This document shows positions 10,192 through 17,908 of a stretch of DNA of 41,628 nt, piece after piece. A program made the position numbers and the translations under genes. The notes below the pieces were generated by a model that saw nothing but the letters and a program-made list of their open reading frames with translations, had not been told where the DNA came from and ran no database searches. Where the stretch lies: positions 1 to 41,628 of the forward strand of contig JAJTHE010000032.1 in assembly GCA_021298815.1 (NCBI GenBank), given 5' to 3'. Each line of letters begins with the position of its first letter. Positions within the stretch are counted from its first letter, which is position 1. Source of the stretch: Betaproteobacteria bacterium. GTDB taxonomy: Bacteria > Pseudomonadota > Gammaproteobacteria > Burkholderiales > CAIKXV01.

Positions 10192-10674
10192 TCAGTGGTC
10201 GTGGTCGTGCCCGTGCGCGCCATGGGCATGGCCGTGCGTCGTCTCCTCGCGCGTGGCCTTGCGCACCGCGAGCACCGTGCAGTCGAAGCGCAGCGCGCGG
10301 CCGGCCAGCGGATGGTTGCCATCCACGGTCACGCTGTCGCCATCCATCGCGACCACGCGGTAGATCGCGCTGTGGTGGCTATCGGGCGCGGCGCCCTCGA
10401 ACTGCATGCCCACCTTCACTTCCGGCGGGAAGCGGTCGCGCGGCTCGCTGCGGGTGAGCGCGGGGTCGACCTCGCCGAAGGCCCGCTCGGCCGGCAGGTC
10501 GACCAGCACCGCATCGCCCACGCCCTTGCCTTCCAGCGCCGATTCGACGTCCTCGAAGATCTGCCCGAAGTCGCCGTGCAGGTAGTCGATCTGCTGCGCG
10601 TCCTCGAGCAGCGCATCGGTGTCGTCGAACAGCCGGTAGCGGAGGGAGACGACGGTGTTCTTCGAGATCTGCAT
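10192..10674 (-). CDS. slyD: FKBP-type peptidyl-prolyl isomerase SlyD
   Basis: This 160-residue cytosolic prolyl isomerase and chaperone also binds nickel or other metals. The FKBP fold is interrupted by an insert-in-flap domain (about residues 70-120: AFGEVDPAL, then the RFPPEVKVGMQF region). The tail is His-rich (HGHAHGAHGHDHDH), the SlyD metal-binding feature that helps load [NiFe] hydrogenases in E. coli. No hydrogenase genes are in this window. It converges with mutS, 29 bases apart. The assignment is firm; metal delivery is inferred from the tail. Confidence 0.93.
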   Translation of the reverse strand: MQISKNTVVSLRYRLFDDTDALLEDAQQIDYLHGDFGQIFEDVESALEGKGVGDAVLVDLPAERAFGEVDPALTRSEPRDRFPPEVKVGMQFEGAAPDSHHSAIYRVVAMDGDSVTVDGNHPLAGRALRFDCTVLAVRKATREETTHGHAHGAHGHDHDH

Positions 10675-10760
10675 GGCGGAGGTCCGGTGGTTGGGCGGTG
10701 CGCTGGGTGCCGAGGATAGTACGGGCCGCGTGCGGCCGCTTGCCGCAGGCAGCGCGCGGC

Positions 10761-11249
10761 TCAGCGCTTCGGCAGCTGGCGGACGCGCTCGAGCATCTCC
10801 GCCGCATGCCCGCGCGCGCCCACGCCGTACAGCGCCGCGCGCACGATGCCGTCCCGGTCGACGAGGAAGGTCGAGCGCTGCACCGCGGTGCGGGTGCGCT
10901 GCACGCCGTCCGTGCCGGCGACCGCCTTCTCCTGGGTGACGCCGTAGGCACGCGCGGCATCGAGGTCGACATCGGACAGCAGGCGCACCGCCAGGCCATG
11001 GCGGTCCCGGAAGCAGCCATGGCTCTCGACATCGTCGCGGCTCACGCCGAGAACCGTCGCACCCGCCTTCTCGAAATCGTCCAGGCGTTCGCTGAATTCC
11101 ACCGCTTCGATCGTGCAGCCGGGTGTGTCATCCTTCGGGTAGAAGTAGAGCACGACGGCGCTGCGGCCGATGAACTGTTCGAGCGCGACGACTTCCAGGT
11201 CGGCGTCGGGAAGCTCGAACGGTGGAGCAGTGTCACCTGGCTGCAACAT
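10761..11249 (-). CDS. bcp: thioredoxin-dependent peroxiredoxin, Bcp/PrxQ family
   Basis: This 162-residue peroxiredoxin reduces hydrogen peroxide and organic peroxides. The peroxidatic cysteine is C45 in FYPKDDTPGCT. The resolving cysteine five residues later, as in E. coli Bcp, is replaced by valine (GCTIEAVEF). The only other cysteine I see is C79 (ESHGCFRD), near where some PrxQ proteins place a resolving cysteine on another helix. It may therefore be an atypical 2-Cys or a 1-Cys enzyme. The ATG at 11249 begins MLQPGDTAPPFELPD, the normal family N-terminus; the longer open frame upstream is rejected. It is divergent from the oxygenase gene across 83 bases. Confidence 0.93.
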   Translation of the reverse strand: MLQPGDTAPPFELPDADLEVVALEQFIGRSAVVLYFYPKDDTPGCTIEAVEFSERLDDFEKAGATVLGVSRDDVESHGCFRDRHGLAVRLLSDVDLDAARAYGVTQEKAVAGTDGVQRTRTAVQRSTFLVDRDGIVRAALYGVGARGHAAEMLERVRQLPKR

Positions 11250-11332
11250 CGCGAAACGGATCCTGGTCGGTCTCGTGGAGGCGTTCGCGCGGATTGTAGC
11301 GCCCAAAACGGGCACCCGATCAAGGGAAGACG

Positions 11333-12478
11333 ATGACCGAACCTGCACTGCCCCTGCACTGGCCACCCGGCCTCGACGCGGCACGCTTCCTGCGCAGGCA
11401 CTGGCAGAAGGAACCCCTGCTGGTACGCGGCGCCTTCCCCGGCTTCCGCGATCGCCTGCCGCGTGCGAGGCTGGCGGCGCTGGCGCGGCGCGACGACGTC
11501 GAGTCGCGGCTGGTCTCGCATGTGCACCGGCGCGATGGCGACCGCTACCGGGTCGACCACGGGCCGCTGGGCAGCCGGCAACTCGCGCGCCTGGATCGAC
11601 CGGACGCGACGCTGCTGGTGCAGGGCGTGAACCTGCACCTGCCGCAGGTGCAGCCGGTGCTGGACGCGTTCGCCTTCATCCCGGTCGCGCGCCGCGACGA
11701 CCTGATGGTCAGCGATGCCTCGCCGGGCGGCGGCGTTGGCCCGCATGTCGACTCCTACGACGTGTTCCTGCTGCAGGCCCGCGGGCGCAGGCTGTGGCGC
11801 ATCGCGCGCCGCTTCGACGACACGCTGGTGGAGGATGCCCCGCTCAGGCTGCTGGCCGGCTTCGAGGCGGAAGAGGAATACCTGCTCGAGCCGGGCGACT
11901 TCCTGTACCTGCCACCCGGAGTCGCCCACGACGGCGTCGCGCTCGATGCCTGCGCGACCTGGTCGATCGGCTTCCGCGCCCCCTCGGCGCGCGAACTGCT
12001 GCAGGGCTGGCTGGCCTTCGTCGAAGACGGCTTCGGGCACGACCGCCGCTATGCCGACCCGGACCTGCGGCGGCAACGCTCGGGGGCATGGCTGTCCGAT
12101 GCGTTCGTCGCGCGCGCGCACGGGCTGCTCGGCAAGGCGGCTTTCGACCCGGTGCTGTTCGAACGGTTCCTCGGCACCTACCTGACCGAACCGAAGGCGT
12201 CCGTCCGCTTCCGTGCGCCGGCGCGCCCGCTCTCCCCGGATGCGTTCGCGGCACGCCTGGCGCATGCCCGGGTCGTGCTCGCGCCGGCGAGCGCGATGCT
12301 GTACCGCGGCCGCCAGGTATTCATGAACGGCGAGTCCCTGGTGCTGTCCCCACGCGCGATGCGATCGGCCGCGCGCCTGGCCGACCAGCGCATGCTGCCG
12401 CCGGCGGCCGCGCGCGACACGGCATGGATCGACGCGCTTTACGACTGGTACTGCTCGGGATACATTTTGCTGCGATGA
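11333..12478 (+). CDS. roxA: ribosomal protein uL16 3-hydroxylase (RoxA/YcfD-type JmjC oxygenase)
   Basis: This 381-residue JmjC/cupin-type 2-oxoglutarate- and Fe(II)-dependent oxygenase resembles E. coli YcfD (373 residues), which hydroxylates an arginine of ribosomal protein L16. The iron triad is H138-x-D140 in GPHVDSYDVFLLQ and H199 in PPGVAHDGV. The N-terminal signature WQKEPLLVRGAF is also present, and a C-terminal winged-helix-like region follows, as in YcfD. The ATG at 11333 follows AGGGA at suitable spacing. Its stop overlaps the start of the next gene (ATGA), so the two are translationally coupled. Substrate identity is inferred from the family. Confidence 0.9.
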   Translation: MTEPALPLHWPPGLDAARFLRRHWQKEPLLVRGAFPGFRDRLPRARLAALARRDDVESRLVSHVHRRDGDRYRVDHGPLGSRQLARLDRPDATLLVQGVNLHLPQVQPVLDAFAFIPVARRDDLMVSDASPGGGVGPHVDSYDVFLLQARGRRLWRIARRFDDTLVEDAPLRLLAGFEAEEEYLLEPGDFLYLPPGVAHDGVALDACATWSIGFRAPSARELLQGWLAFVEDGFGHDRRYADPDLRRQRSGAWLSDAFVARAHGLLGKAAFDPVLFERFLGTYLTEPKASVRFRAPARPLSPDAFAARLAHARVVLAPASAMLYRGRQVFMNGESLVLSPRAMRSAARLADQRMLPPAAARDTAWIDALYDWYCSGYILLR

Positions 12479-12984
12479 ACGAGACCGCACCGCCTGCCGC
12501 CGCGCCGGAGCCGTCCTACCGGCGCTTCGAGACTCTCGCCGAGTACGCCTGCGCGTTCGACGGGCTGCTCGCACGCGCCCGGCGCGAGGTGTGGCTGTTC
12601 GACGTGTCCCTGCAACGCTCGTTCGACCAGCCGGCACGCATCGACCTGCTGCGCGCTTTCCTCGCGGGCGACCGCAACGCGCGCCTGCGCATCGTGCTGC
12701 ATGACGCAGGGACGGTGCCGGTCCACTGCCCCAGGCTTTGCGGACTGCTGCGTCAGTTCAGCGAGGCGATCGGCATCCACCAGACGACCGCGGCTGCCCG
12801 CTCGGCCGCGGATCCACTGCTGGTGGTGGATGCACTGCATGCGCTGCGCAGGGTTCACCATTCATCGTCGCGCTCGGTGCTGATCACCGACGATGCAGCG
12901 GCCGTGCGTCCGCTGCACGAACGCCTCGCCCAGATCCACGAAGCGTCCGAGCCTGCCGTGGCGGCGACGGTGCTGGGACTGTGA
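12475..12984 (+). CDS. unknown 169-residue protein coupled to the uL16 hydroxylase gene
   Basis: The ATG at 12475 overlaps the upstream stop by 4 bases (ATGA), the strongest evidence that this is a real gene. The product is 169 residues and soluble, with no signal peptide or membrane helix. Visible elements are REVWLFDVSLQRSFDQPARIDLL near residue 40, RLRIVLHDAGTVPVHCPRL near 75, then DPLLVVDALHALRR and RSVLITDDAAAVRPLHERLAQI. This alternation recalls a single phospholipase-D-like half domain, such as those attached to some GNAT acyltransferases (I believe the DUF7931 type), but the catalytic HxKxxxxD motif is absent. I do not assign a function. Confidence 0.8.
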   Translation: MNETAPPAAAPEPSYRRFETLAEYACAFDGLLARARREVWLFDVSLQRSFDQPARIDLLRAFLAGDRNARLRIVLHDAGTVPVHCPRLCGLLRQFSEAIGIHQTTAAARSAADPLLVVDALHALRRVHHSSSRSVLITDDAAAVRPLHERLAQIHEASEPAVAATVLGL

Positions 12985-13332
12985 ACGACCGGAGGCCGCT
13001 CGGGCGCACCGCGTGAAGCCACGGCATGCCGAAGAAGGCCTCGGCATGTGCAATCCTGCAGGTCGCCTGTGTTAACATCGATGGGTTCGGTTGGAGTGTA
13101 CCGAGCAAGCATCGGCCGGCAAGCGGGCGGTCCCGTTGGAGTTTGCCGCAACGGGACGACGGGTCGGTCGCATGGATACCCCCAGGATCCCCATGCAATC
13201 GACCGAAGGCGACACCGCGTCGCAGGTTCTGTCCCGCGTCCAGCGTTGTTCGCGGGGCATGCGCGCTCACCCACTCCGAACATTCGGCCTTGCGTCGAAC
13301 GACTCCAACTATCGCCACTACAAGGGAAGAAC
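12985..13332 (+). promoter_or_regulatory. structured leader or small-RNA region upstream of the lipoprotein gene
   Basis: These 348 bases hold no accepted gene. A -10-like TAACAT at 13073-13078 has no good -35. Just downstream are two perfect hairpins. The first is TCGGT (13087-13091) with ACCGA (13100-13104), whose loop contains TGGAGTGT. The second is GTCCCGTTG (13130-13138) with CAACGGGAC (13149-13157), whose 10-base loop begins GAGTTTG. GGA motifs also occur at 13074 plus about 100 and 112 bases (13174-13176 and 13185-13187), within an imperfect GCATGGAT/ATCCCCATGC dyad. Repeated GGA in hairpin loops is typical of CsrA/RsmA-binding RNA. Whether this is a 5' leader or a separate RNA cannot be told from the sequence. 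Confidence 0.35.
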
Positions 13333-13686
13333 ATGAAACGCTCGATCCTCATCGCTGCTGTTGCCCTCTCTGCCGTCCTGGTCGGTTGCGGCAAGGAAGA
13401 GCCGCCGAAGCCGGCAGCTCCCGCCCCGGCCGCCCCCGCCCCTGCGCCCGCGCCGGCCCCGGCCCCGGCGCCGACGCCTGACGCCGCCCCTGCCCCGGGC
13501 GCAGCCCCCGCCGCCGACCCGGCAGCCGCACCTGGCGCAGGGCCGGCACCGGCAGCAGCACCTGGCGCGATGGATGCGGCCAAGGGCGCGATGGATGCCG
13601 CCAAGGGCGCAACGGATGCCGCCAAGGGCGCAACGGATGCCGCCAAGGGCGCGATGGATGCCGCCAAGGACGCCGTGAAGAAGTGA
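13333..13686 (+). CDS. small Pro/Ala-rich lipoprotein with heptad repeats
   Basis: This 117-residue protein has a lipoprotein signal peptide (MKRSILIAAVALSAVLVGC, lipobox LVGC, lipidated C19). An extended Pro-Ala linker covers about residues 26-78, and five tandem seven-residue units of the type AMDAAKG/ATDAAKG follow, ending KDAVKK. The repeat part should form an amphipathic alanine/lysine helix. The ATG at 13333 follows AAGGGA at good spacing. After export it would be anchored in a membrane with the helix held away by the linker. It ends 33 bases before a strong terminator, so it is probably monocistronic. No enzymatic domain is visible and the function is unknown. Confidence 0.85.
   Translation: MKRSILIAAVALSAVLVGCGKEEPPKPAAPAPAAPAPAPAPAPAPAPTPDAAPAPGAAPAADPAAAPGAGPAPAAAPGAMDAAKGAMDAAKGATDAAKGATDAAKGAMDAAKDAVKK
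13567..13671 (+). repeat. five tandem 21-base repeats inside the lipoprotein gene
   Basis: Five in-frame copies of a 21-base unit start with GCGATGGATGC or GCAACGGATGC and end with GCCAAGGGC or GCCAAGGAC. Units 3 and 4 are identical; the others differ by a few bases. They encode the heptads of the lipoprotein, so copy-number change would lengthen the helix without shifting frame. Confidence 0.9.
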
Positions 13687-13719
13687 TGCACCCGCTGCCC
13701 CGCCGTTCGGGGGGCGTTG

Positions 13720-13749
13720 AAAAAACCGGCCGCTGGCCGGTTTTTTTTT
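13720..13749. terminator. bidirectional intrinsic terminator
   Basis: The stem AAAAAACCGGCC (13720-13731) pairs with GGCCGGTTTTTT (13735-13746) around a GCT loop, and the T-run continues to 13749. With A-runs on one side and T-runs on the other it can end transcription from the lipoprotein gene on the plus strand and from the MBL-fold gene ending at 13754 on the minus strand. Confidence 0.93.
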
Positions 13750-13753
13750 CCGG

Positions 13754-14530
13754 TCAGGGCCGCGCCGGGAATACTTCGCGCCAGTCCAGGCCGTCTTCGG
13801 TGGCGATCGCGATCCAGTCCTCGGCGCAGCCCAGGGTGCCGGCAAACGCGCGGCGTGCCAGCGCTGCCGTATTGTTCTTGAGCGACAGGTGCGCTGCCAC
13901 GACGTGCTGCAACCGCTCGCTGGCGACCGCCGCGAGCAGGCGCGCTGCGACCTCGTTCGACAGGTGCCCGTAGCGTCCGCCGACCCGATCCTTCAGGAAC
14001 TTCGGATAGGGTCCCTGCTGCAGCATCGCGGCATCATGGTTCGCCTCGAGCACGAGCGCATCCAGGCCCGAGAACGACGCCACCACGTGCGGCGTGATCG
14101 AACCCAGGTCGGTGATCACCCCGATGCGCCGCACGCCATCGCCGAGCACGAACTGCACCGGTTCGCGCGCATCGTGGGGCACCGCCACCGGCAGCACCTC
14201 GAAGTCGCCGATCGCGAATCGTCCCGACGGTTCGATCTCGCGCAGGCCGGCGATGCCGGACAGCGCACTGCCTGCGCCCTGCAGCGTGCCGTAGGTGCAA
14301 TGCACCGGGATCGAATGCCGGCGCGCGAACCCGGCAGCCCCGCCGACATGGTCGTCATGTTCGTGGGTGACCAGGATCGCATCGATGCGCGCCGGATCGA
14401 CACCGGCCTGGACCAGCCGTGCAGTGAGCCGGTCGGGTCCGATGCCGCAATCGATCAGTACCCGGGTCTTGCCCGATTCGACCAGCCAGGCGTTGCCGGT
14501 ACTGCCGCTGCCGAGCGAGCAGAACCGCAC
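13754..14530 (-). CDS. MBL-fold metallohydrolase (YycJ/WalJ-like)
   Basis: This 258-residue metallo-beta-lactamase-fold protein begins MRFCSLGSGSTGNAWLVESG, typical of the YycJ/WalJ group of putative nucleases or hydrolases. The metal motif THEHDDHVGG lies near residue 55; further ligands probably include D141 (VITDLGS) and the histidine in YGHLSNE or AAHLSLKNN. The start is a GTG at 14530. It lies 47 bases downstream of bamC on the same strand and is probably the last gene of dapA-bamC-MBL, ending at the terminator. This gene order is common in betaproteobacteria. The substrate is unknown. Confidence 0.88.
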   Translation of the reverse strand: MRFCSLGSGSTGNAWLVESGKTRVLIDCGIGPDRLTARLVQAGVDPARIDAILVTHEHDDHVGGAAGFARRHSIPVHCTYGTLQGAGSALSGIAGLREIEPSGRFAIGDFEVLPVAVPHDAREPVQFVLGDGVRRIGVITDLGSITPHVVASFSGLDALVLEANHDAAMLQQGPYPKFLKDRVGGRYGHLSNEVAARLLAAVASERLQHVVAAHLSLKNNTAALARRAFAGTLGCAEDWIAIATEDGLDWREVFPARP

Positions 14531-14543
14531 GGCTCAGCGGTCG

Positions 14544-14569
14544 GGCCGGGCGCGCTGCCCCGCCCGGCC
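14544..14569 (-). other. GC-rich hairpin between bamC and the MBL gene
   Basis: A perfect 9-base-pair stem, GGCCGGGCG (14544-14552) with CGCCCGGCC (14561-14569) around an 8-base loop, fills most of the gap. There is no T-run, so it is not a standard terminator. It could lower downstream expression or protect the upstream mRNA, or it may simply reflect base composition. Confidence 0.35.
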
Positions 14570-14577
14570 GCGCGGCG

Positions 14578-15732
14578 TCAACGCAGTTGCTCCAGCAGCA
14601 CGGTGAGGATCCGCTGCGCCGTCTCGGATCGATCGTTGCCGCCTTCCCGGTTGAGCACCTGCACCCGGCTGCCGCCGTCGGCATTGCCGACCATGATGCG
14701 GAACTGCTCGGCCTTCCTCGGCACCACGCCGTCGCGCCAGAAGGCGAGCCTGGACAGGTAGCCTTCCTTCTGCGGCGCTGCATCGGTGTCGGCGTAGCGG
14801 ACGAAATAGAGACCCTTCGAACGGTCGCGGTCTTCCACCGTGAAGCCGACGCGGTCGAGCGCCAGCCCGACCCTGCGCCAGGCGCGATCGAAGTCGTCGG
14901 CGACGGCCAGGCTCGCGCTGCCGTCGCCCGCCTTGACGATCCGGGCCCGTGCCGGCGCGGGCACCTGCGATTGCGCGACGCTCGCCTTGGCGACCGCCTC
15001 GGGCGCGCCGAAGCGCACCATGATCCGGCGCAGCATCTCAGCCTCGAGGTCGGAGTCGCTCGGCACGATCTGCCACCTGAACTCGGGACTGTTGGTGCCG
15101 ACCTGCACCTCTTCCATGCCGCGGTGGCTCACGTACACCTCTGTGGTGCCGTCGGCGCCGCGTTCGAGACGGGTGCGGAACCGATCGCGGGTACTGGTCG
15201 AGCGCACCGTGGACAGCAGCCTGTCGAACAGGCCGCGGATGCCACCCTCCTGCACCCGCGGGCGGTTCTCGCTCCAGTCGGTCTCGAGCACGCCGGCTTC
15301 AGGCGTCTCGACCGCGAGCAGGAACCCCGCCTCGAGCCAGAACTCGCGCACCAGGGGCCAGACCTTCTCGGGCGCACTCGGGATCACCAGCCAGCGCTCG
15401 CTGCCGGCGCGTTCGATGCGCAGCTTGTCGACCTGGGGCAGCAGGCCTGCCGACACCGAGGAGGTCGGCTTGCCCTTGCGCTGCTTGTCGAACTCGGAGA
15501 AGGTCGCGCTGCCGCCGACGTCGGGCACGTTGAAGCGCGTGTCGGCATTCGGGCGGGCCAGGTCGGGCGGCACCTCGAGCGGCGGCAGGCGGCCGGTATT
15601 GCGGTAATCGCCGCGCTGGTTGTCCAGGATGTTCGATACCGTCTGGCAGCCCGAGAGGGCCGACAGGGCGGCCAGCAACAGGATGCATCGGGCCCGGCCC
15701 GCAGGCGATGCGCTCGACTTTCGGTGCGTCAT
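14578..15732 (-). CDS. bamC: outer membrane assembly lipoprotein BamC (NlpB)
   Basis: This 384-residue lipoprotein is part of the BAM complex that inserts beta-barrel proteins into the outer membrane. The signal peptide ends at lipobox LSGC (C29), followed by the conserved unstructured segment with [17 protein letters not shown] that contacts BamD. Two helix-grip domains follow (about residues 100-235 and 265-384), including [19 protein letters not shown] and [26 protein letters not shown]. The ATG at 15732 overlaps the dapA stop by 4 bases (ATGA). The larger open frame reaching 16785 reads through dapA out of frame and is rejected. The order dapA-bamC matches that in E. coli. Confidence 0.93.
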   Translation of the reverse strand: MTHRKSSASPAGRARCILLLAALSALSGCQTVSNILDNQRGDYRNTGRLPPLEVPPDLARPNADTRFNVPDVGGSATFSEFDKQRKGKPTSSVSAGLLPQVDKLRIERAGSERWLVIPSAPEKVWPLVREFWLEAGFLLAVETPEAGVLETDWSENRPRVQEGGIRGLFDRLLSTVRSTSTRDRFRTRLERGADGTTEVYVSHRGMEEVQVGTNSPEFRWQIVPSDSDLEAEMLRRIMVRFGAPEAVAKASVAQSQVPAPARARIVKAGDGSASLAVADDFDRAWRRVGLALDRVGFTVEDRDRSKGLYFVRYADTDAAPQKEGYLSRLAFWRDGVVPRKAEQFRIMVGNADGGSRVQVLNREGGNDRSETAQRILTVLLEQLR

Positions 15733-16655
15733 GTACGGACTCCACTGCCGGTGGCAGATGCCGCGGCCGATGCGGCGGACGGCACGATGCCGGCCTGCTG
15801 CAGCGCGCTGCGGACGACTTCGTGATGGGCGGACGACAGCGGCGTCAGCGGCAGGCGGATGCCGGCATCGACCATCCCCATCTGCTGCAGGGCCCACTTC
15901 ACCGGGATCGGATTGGCTTCGATGAACAGGTGCCGGTGCAGCCCGAGCAGGCGGTCGTTCAGCTCGCGCGCCTCGGACACCCGGCCGGCCCGTGCCGAGT
16001 CGCACAGCGCACGCATCGCGCGCGGCGCGACGTTGGTGGTGACCGAGATCACCCCGTGCATGCCGCAGAACATCGCGGCCATCGCGGTCGCGTCGTCCCC
16101 GCTGAGCACGCAGAATCCGTGCGGCACGCGGCGCACCAGGTCGGAGGTGCGGAACAGGTCTCCGGTCGCATCCTTGAGGCCGATGATGCCGGGCACCTGC
16201 GCCAGGCGGATAGTGGTGTCGCCGGACAGGTCGGCGATCGTGCGCGACGGCACGTTGTAGAGCATCAGCGGCAGGTCGACCGACTCCGCGATGGTACGGA
16301 AATGCCGGTACAGGCCTTCCTGCGTCGGCTTGTTGTAGTAGGGCACGACGGACAGGCCGGCCGCGGCGCCGACCTCTCGCGCATAACGCGTGAGCTCGAC
16401 CGCCTCGGAGGTGGAGTTGGCACCGGTGCCGGCGATCACCGGGACGCGCCCGGCCGCATGCTCGACCGCGGTGCGGATCAGCAGGCAGTGCTCGTCGTAG
16501 TCGACCGTCGGCGATTCGCCGGTGGTCCCGACGATCACGATGCCTTCGGTCCCCTCGGCGACATGCCAGTCGATGAGCGCGCGCAGACGGTCGAGGTCGA
16601 GACCGCCGTCGGGAAACATCGGTGTGACTATGGCTACCAGGCTGCCAGCAAACAT
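15729..16655 (-). CDS. dapA: 4-hydroxy-tetrahydrodipicolinate synthase DapA
   Basis: DapA condenses pyruvate with aspartate semialdehyde, the first committed step to lysine and diaminopimelate. The Schiff-base lysine is K161 in GLKDATGD, with T44-T45 (GTTGES), Y133 (YNVPSRT) and R138, all at E. coli numbering. The ATG at 16655 begins [14 protein letters not shown] and has GGGAG seven bases upstream. The protein is 308 residues, slightly longer than usual because of an Ala/Ser-rich tail that reaches into the bamC overlap. A good -10 box lies 30 bases upstream. It heads the dapA-bamC-MBL operon. Confidence 0.97.
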   Translation of the reverse strand: MFAGSLVAIVTPMFPDGGLDLDRLRALIDWHVAEGTEGIVIVGTTGESPTVDYDEHCLLIRTAVEHAAGRVPVIAGTGANSTSEAVELTRYAREVGAAAGLSVVPYYNKPTQEGLYRHFRTIAESVDLPLMLYNVPSRTIADLSGDTTIRLAQVPGIIGLKDATGDLFRTSDLVRRVPHGFCVLSGDDATAMAAMFCGMHGVISVTTNVAPRAMRALCDSARAGRVSEARELNDRLLGLHRHLFIEANPIPVKWALQQMGMVDAGIRLPLTPLSSAHHEVVRSALQQAGIVPSAASAAASATGSGVRT

Positions 16656-16684
16656 GGACGGACTCCCGTCGCGCGAAAACCGCG

Positions 16685-16690
16685 ATTCTA
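16685..16690 (-). promoter_or_regulatory. probable -10 element of the dapA operon
   Basis: On the minus strand TAGAAT lies 30 bases before the dapA start. No convincing -35 is found 16-18 bases upstream, so only the -10 is called. The rest of the 136-base gap between dapA and the end of fliR is GC-rich and holds no visible terminator for the flagellar operon. Confidence 0.4.
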
Positions 16691-16791
16691 CCCAACACCG
16701 CCCCCGGCAGGCGGACGTTGCAGGCCATCGCAGCCCGGCGGCCCCGCCGCGGGTGCCGCGCAAGCCTCGCAACGCCCCGCTTCATGCAGCC

Positions 16792-17589
16792 CTAACGCAA
16801 AGGCGTGACGGCCATTGCGCGCAGCAGCAGGACCAGGGTCTCGATGCCCTCGAGGAAGAGACGGTCGAGCACCGGCAGGAAATACGGCGTCATCAGGTAG
16901 AGCGAGGCAAACCCGACGAGCAGGGTGAACGGAAAGCCGACGGCGAAGATATTCATCTGCGGCGCGGCGCGCGAGATGATGCCGATGCCGAAGTTCGCGA
17001 TCAGCAGCGTAGCGATCACCGGCAGCGCCAGCGTGAACCCGATCAGGAAGATCTGCGAGCCCCAGCGCGCGAACGCGGCGAAGCCGTTGCTGTCCAGCCC
17101 GAGCGTGCCGATCGGCAGGATGCGGAAACTCTCGATCAGGGTGGACAGCACCAGCGCATGGCCGTTGATCGACAGGAACACCAGGATGGCGAGCAGGCCG
17201 AGGTACTGGCCGATGACCGGCACCTGCGCCGAGGTCTGCGGGTCGAAGAAGGTGGCGAAACCCAGGCCCATCTGCAGGCCCATCATCTGCCCGGCCATCT
17301 CCACCGCGGAGAAGATCACCCGTACCGCGAAGCCGATCGCCACGCCGATGAACACCTGCTGGGCGAGGATGGCCAGGCCGATCGGCGACGCCGGCTCGAT
17401 CGCCGGCAGCGGTCCCAGCGTGGGGGCGATGGCCACCGAGATGGCGAGCGCCAGGCCGATCTTCAGCCTGATCGGCACCGACCGGTTGCCGAGCACCGGA
17501 TCGGCGGAGATGTAGCCCATCACGCGCACGAACGGGTAGAGGTAGGTCGCCAGCAGCAGGTTCCACTGGGCGGTGGTCAGTTCGATCAT
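16792..17589 (-). CDS. fliR: flagellar export apparatus protein FliR
   Basis: This 265-residue inner-membrane subunit of the FliPQR export gate belongs to the flagellar type III secretion core. About six hydrophobic segments and the family motifs ALAISVAIAPTLG, GFAVRVIFSAVEMAGQMMGLQMGLGFATFFDP and LIANFGIGIISRAAPQMNIFAVGFP are visible. The C-terminal loop (YFLPVLDRLFLEG) is typical. It is the last gene of the fli cluster, 49 bases after fliQ. flhB and flhA, often next in such clusters, are not found downstream; dapA follows in the same direction. Confidence 0.96.
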   Translation of the reverse strand: MIELTTAQWNLLLATYLYPFVRVMGYISADPVLGNRSVPIRLKIGLALAISVAIAPTLGPLPAIEPASPIGLAILAQQVFIGVAIGFAVRVIFSAVEMAGQMMGLQMGLGFATFFDPQTSAQVPVIGQYLGLLAILVFLSINGHALVLSTLIESFRILPIGTLGLDSNGFAAFARWGSQIFLIGFTLALPVIATLLIANFGIGIISRAAPQMNIFAVGFPFTLLVGFASLYLMTPYFLPVLDRLFLEGIETLVLLLRAMAVTPLR

Positions 17590-17638
17590 CGCGCGGTCCG
17601 GGCGGCAGGCGGCACGGCAGCGGACGGACCGCGCAGCC

Positions 17639-17908
17639 CTATCCGACCAGGCCGGGAATGCTCTCGAACAGCCGCCGGGTGTAGTCGACCAGCAACTGCA
17701 GCATCCAGGGTCCGGCCAGCACGGCGACGGCGAACATGACCAGCAGCTTGGGGATGAACGACAGCGTCATCTCGTTGATCTGCGTCGCCGCCTGGAACAC
17801 GCTCACCAGCAGGCCGGTCACCAGCGCGGCGACCAGCAGCGGCATCGACAGCATGATCGTGAGCTCGAGCCCCTGGCGCGCGATCGAGATGAAGTCTTCG
17901 GGGTTCAA
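17639..17908 (-). CDS. fliQ: flagellar export apparatus protein FliQ
   Basis: This 89-residue protein with two membrane helices belongs to the export gate with FliP and FliR. Length and the sequence [31 protein letters not shown] are diagnostic. The start is a TTG at 17908 that overlaps the fliP stop (TTGA), so synthesis is probably coupled to FliP. Confidence 0.96.
   Translation of the reverse strand: MNPEDFISIARQGLELTIMLSMPLLVAALVTGLLVSVFQAATQINEMTLSFIPKLLVMFAVAVLAGPWMLQLLVDYTRRLFESIPGLVG

Noticed and set aside
13091..13336. Short open frames upstream of the lipoprotein gene
   Set aside because: No good ribosome sites, and they run through strong RNA hairpins; no recognisable protein.
14578..16785. 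A 735-residue open frame ending in BamC
   Set aside because: Upstream of 15732 it reads dapA out of frame. BamC has its own signal peptide and lipobox at the chosen start.
16656..16791. Terminator for the flagellar operon
   Set aside because: Small GC-rich dyads exist but none has a T-run on the minus strand.
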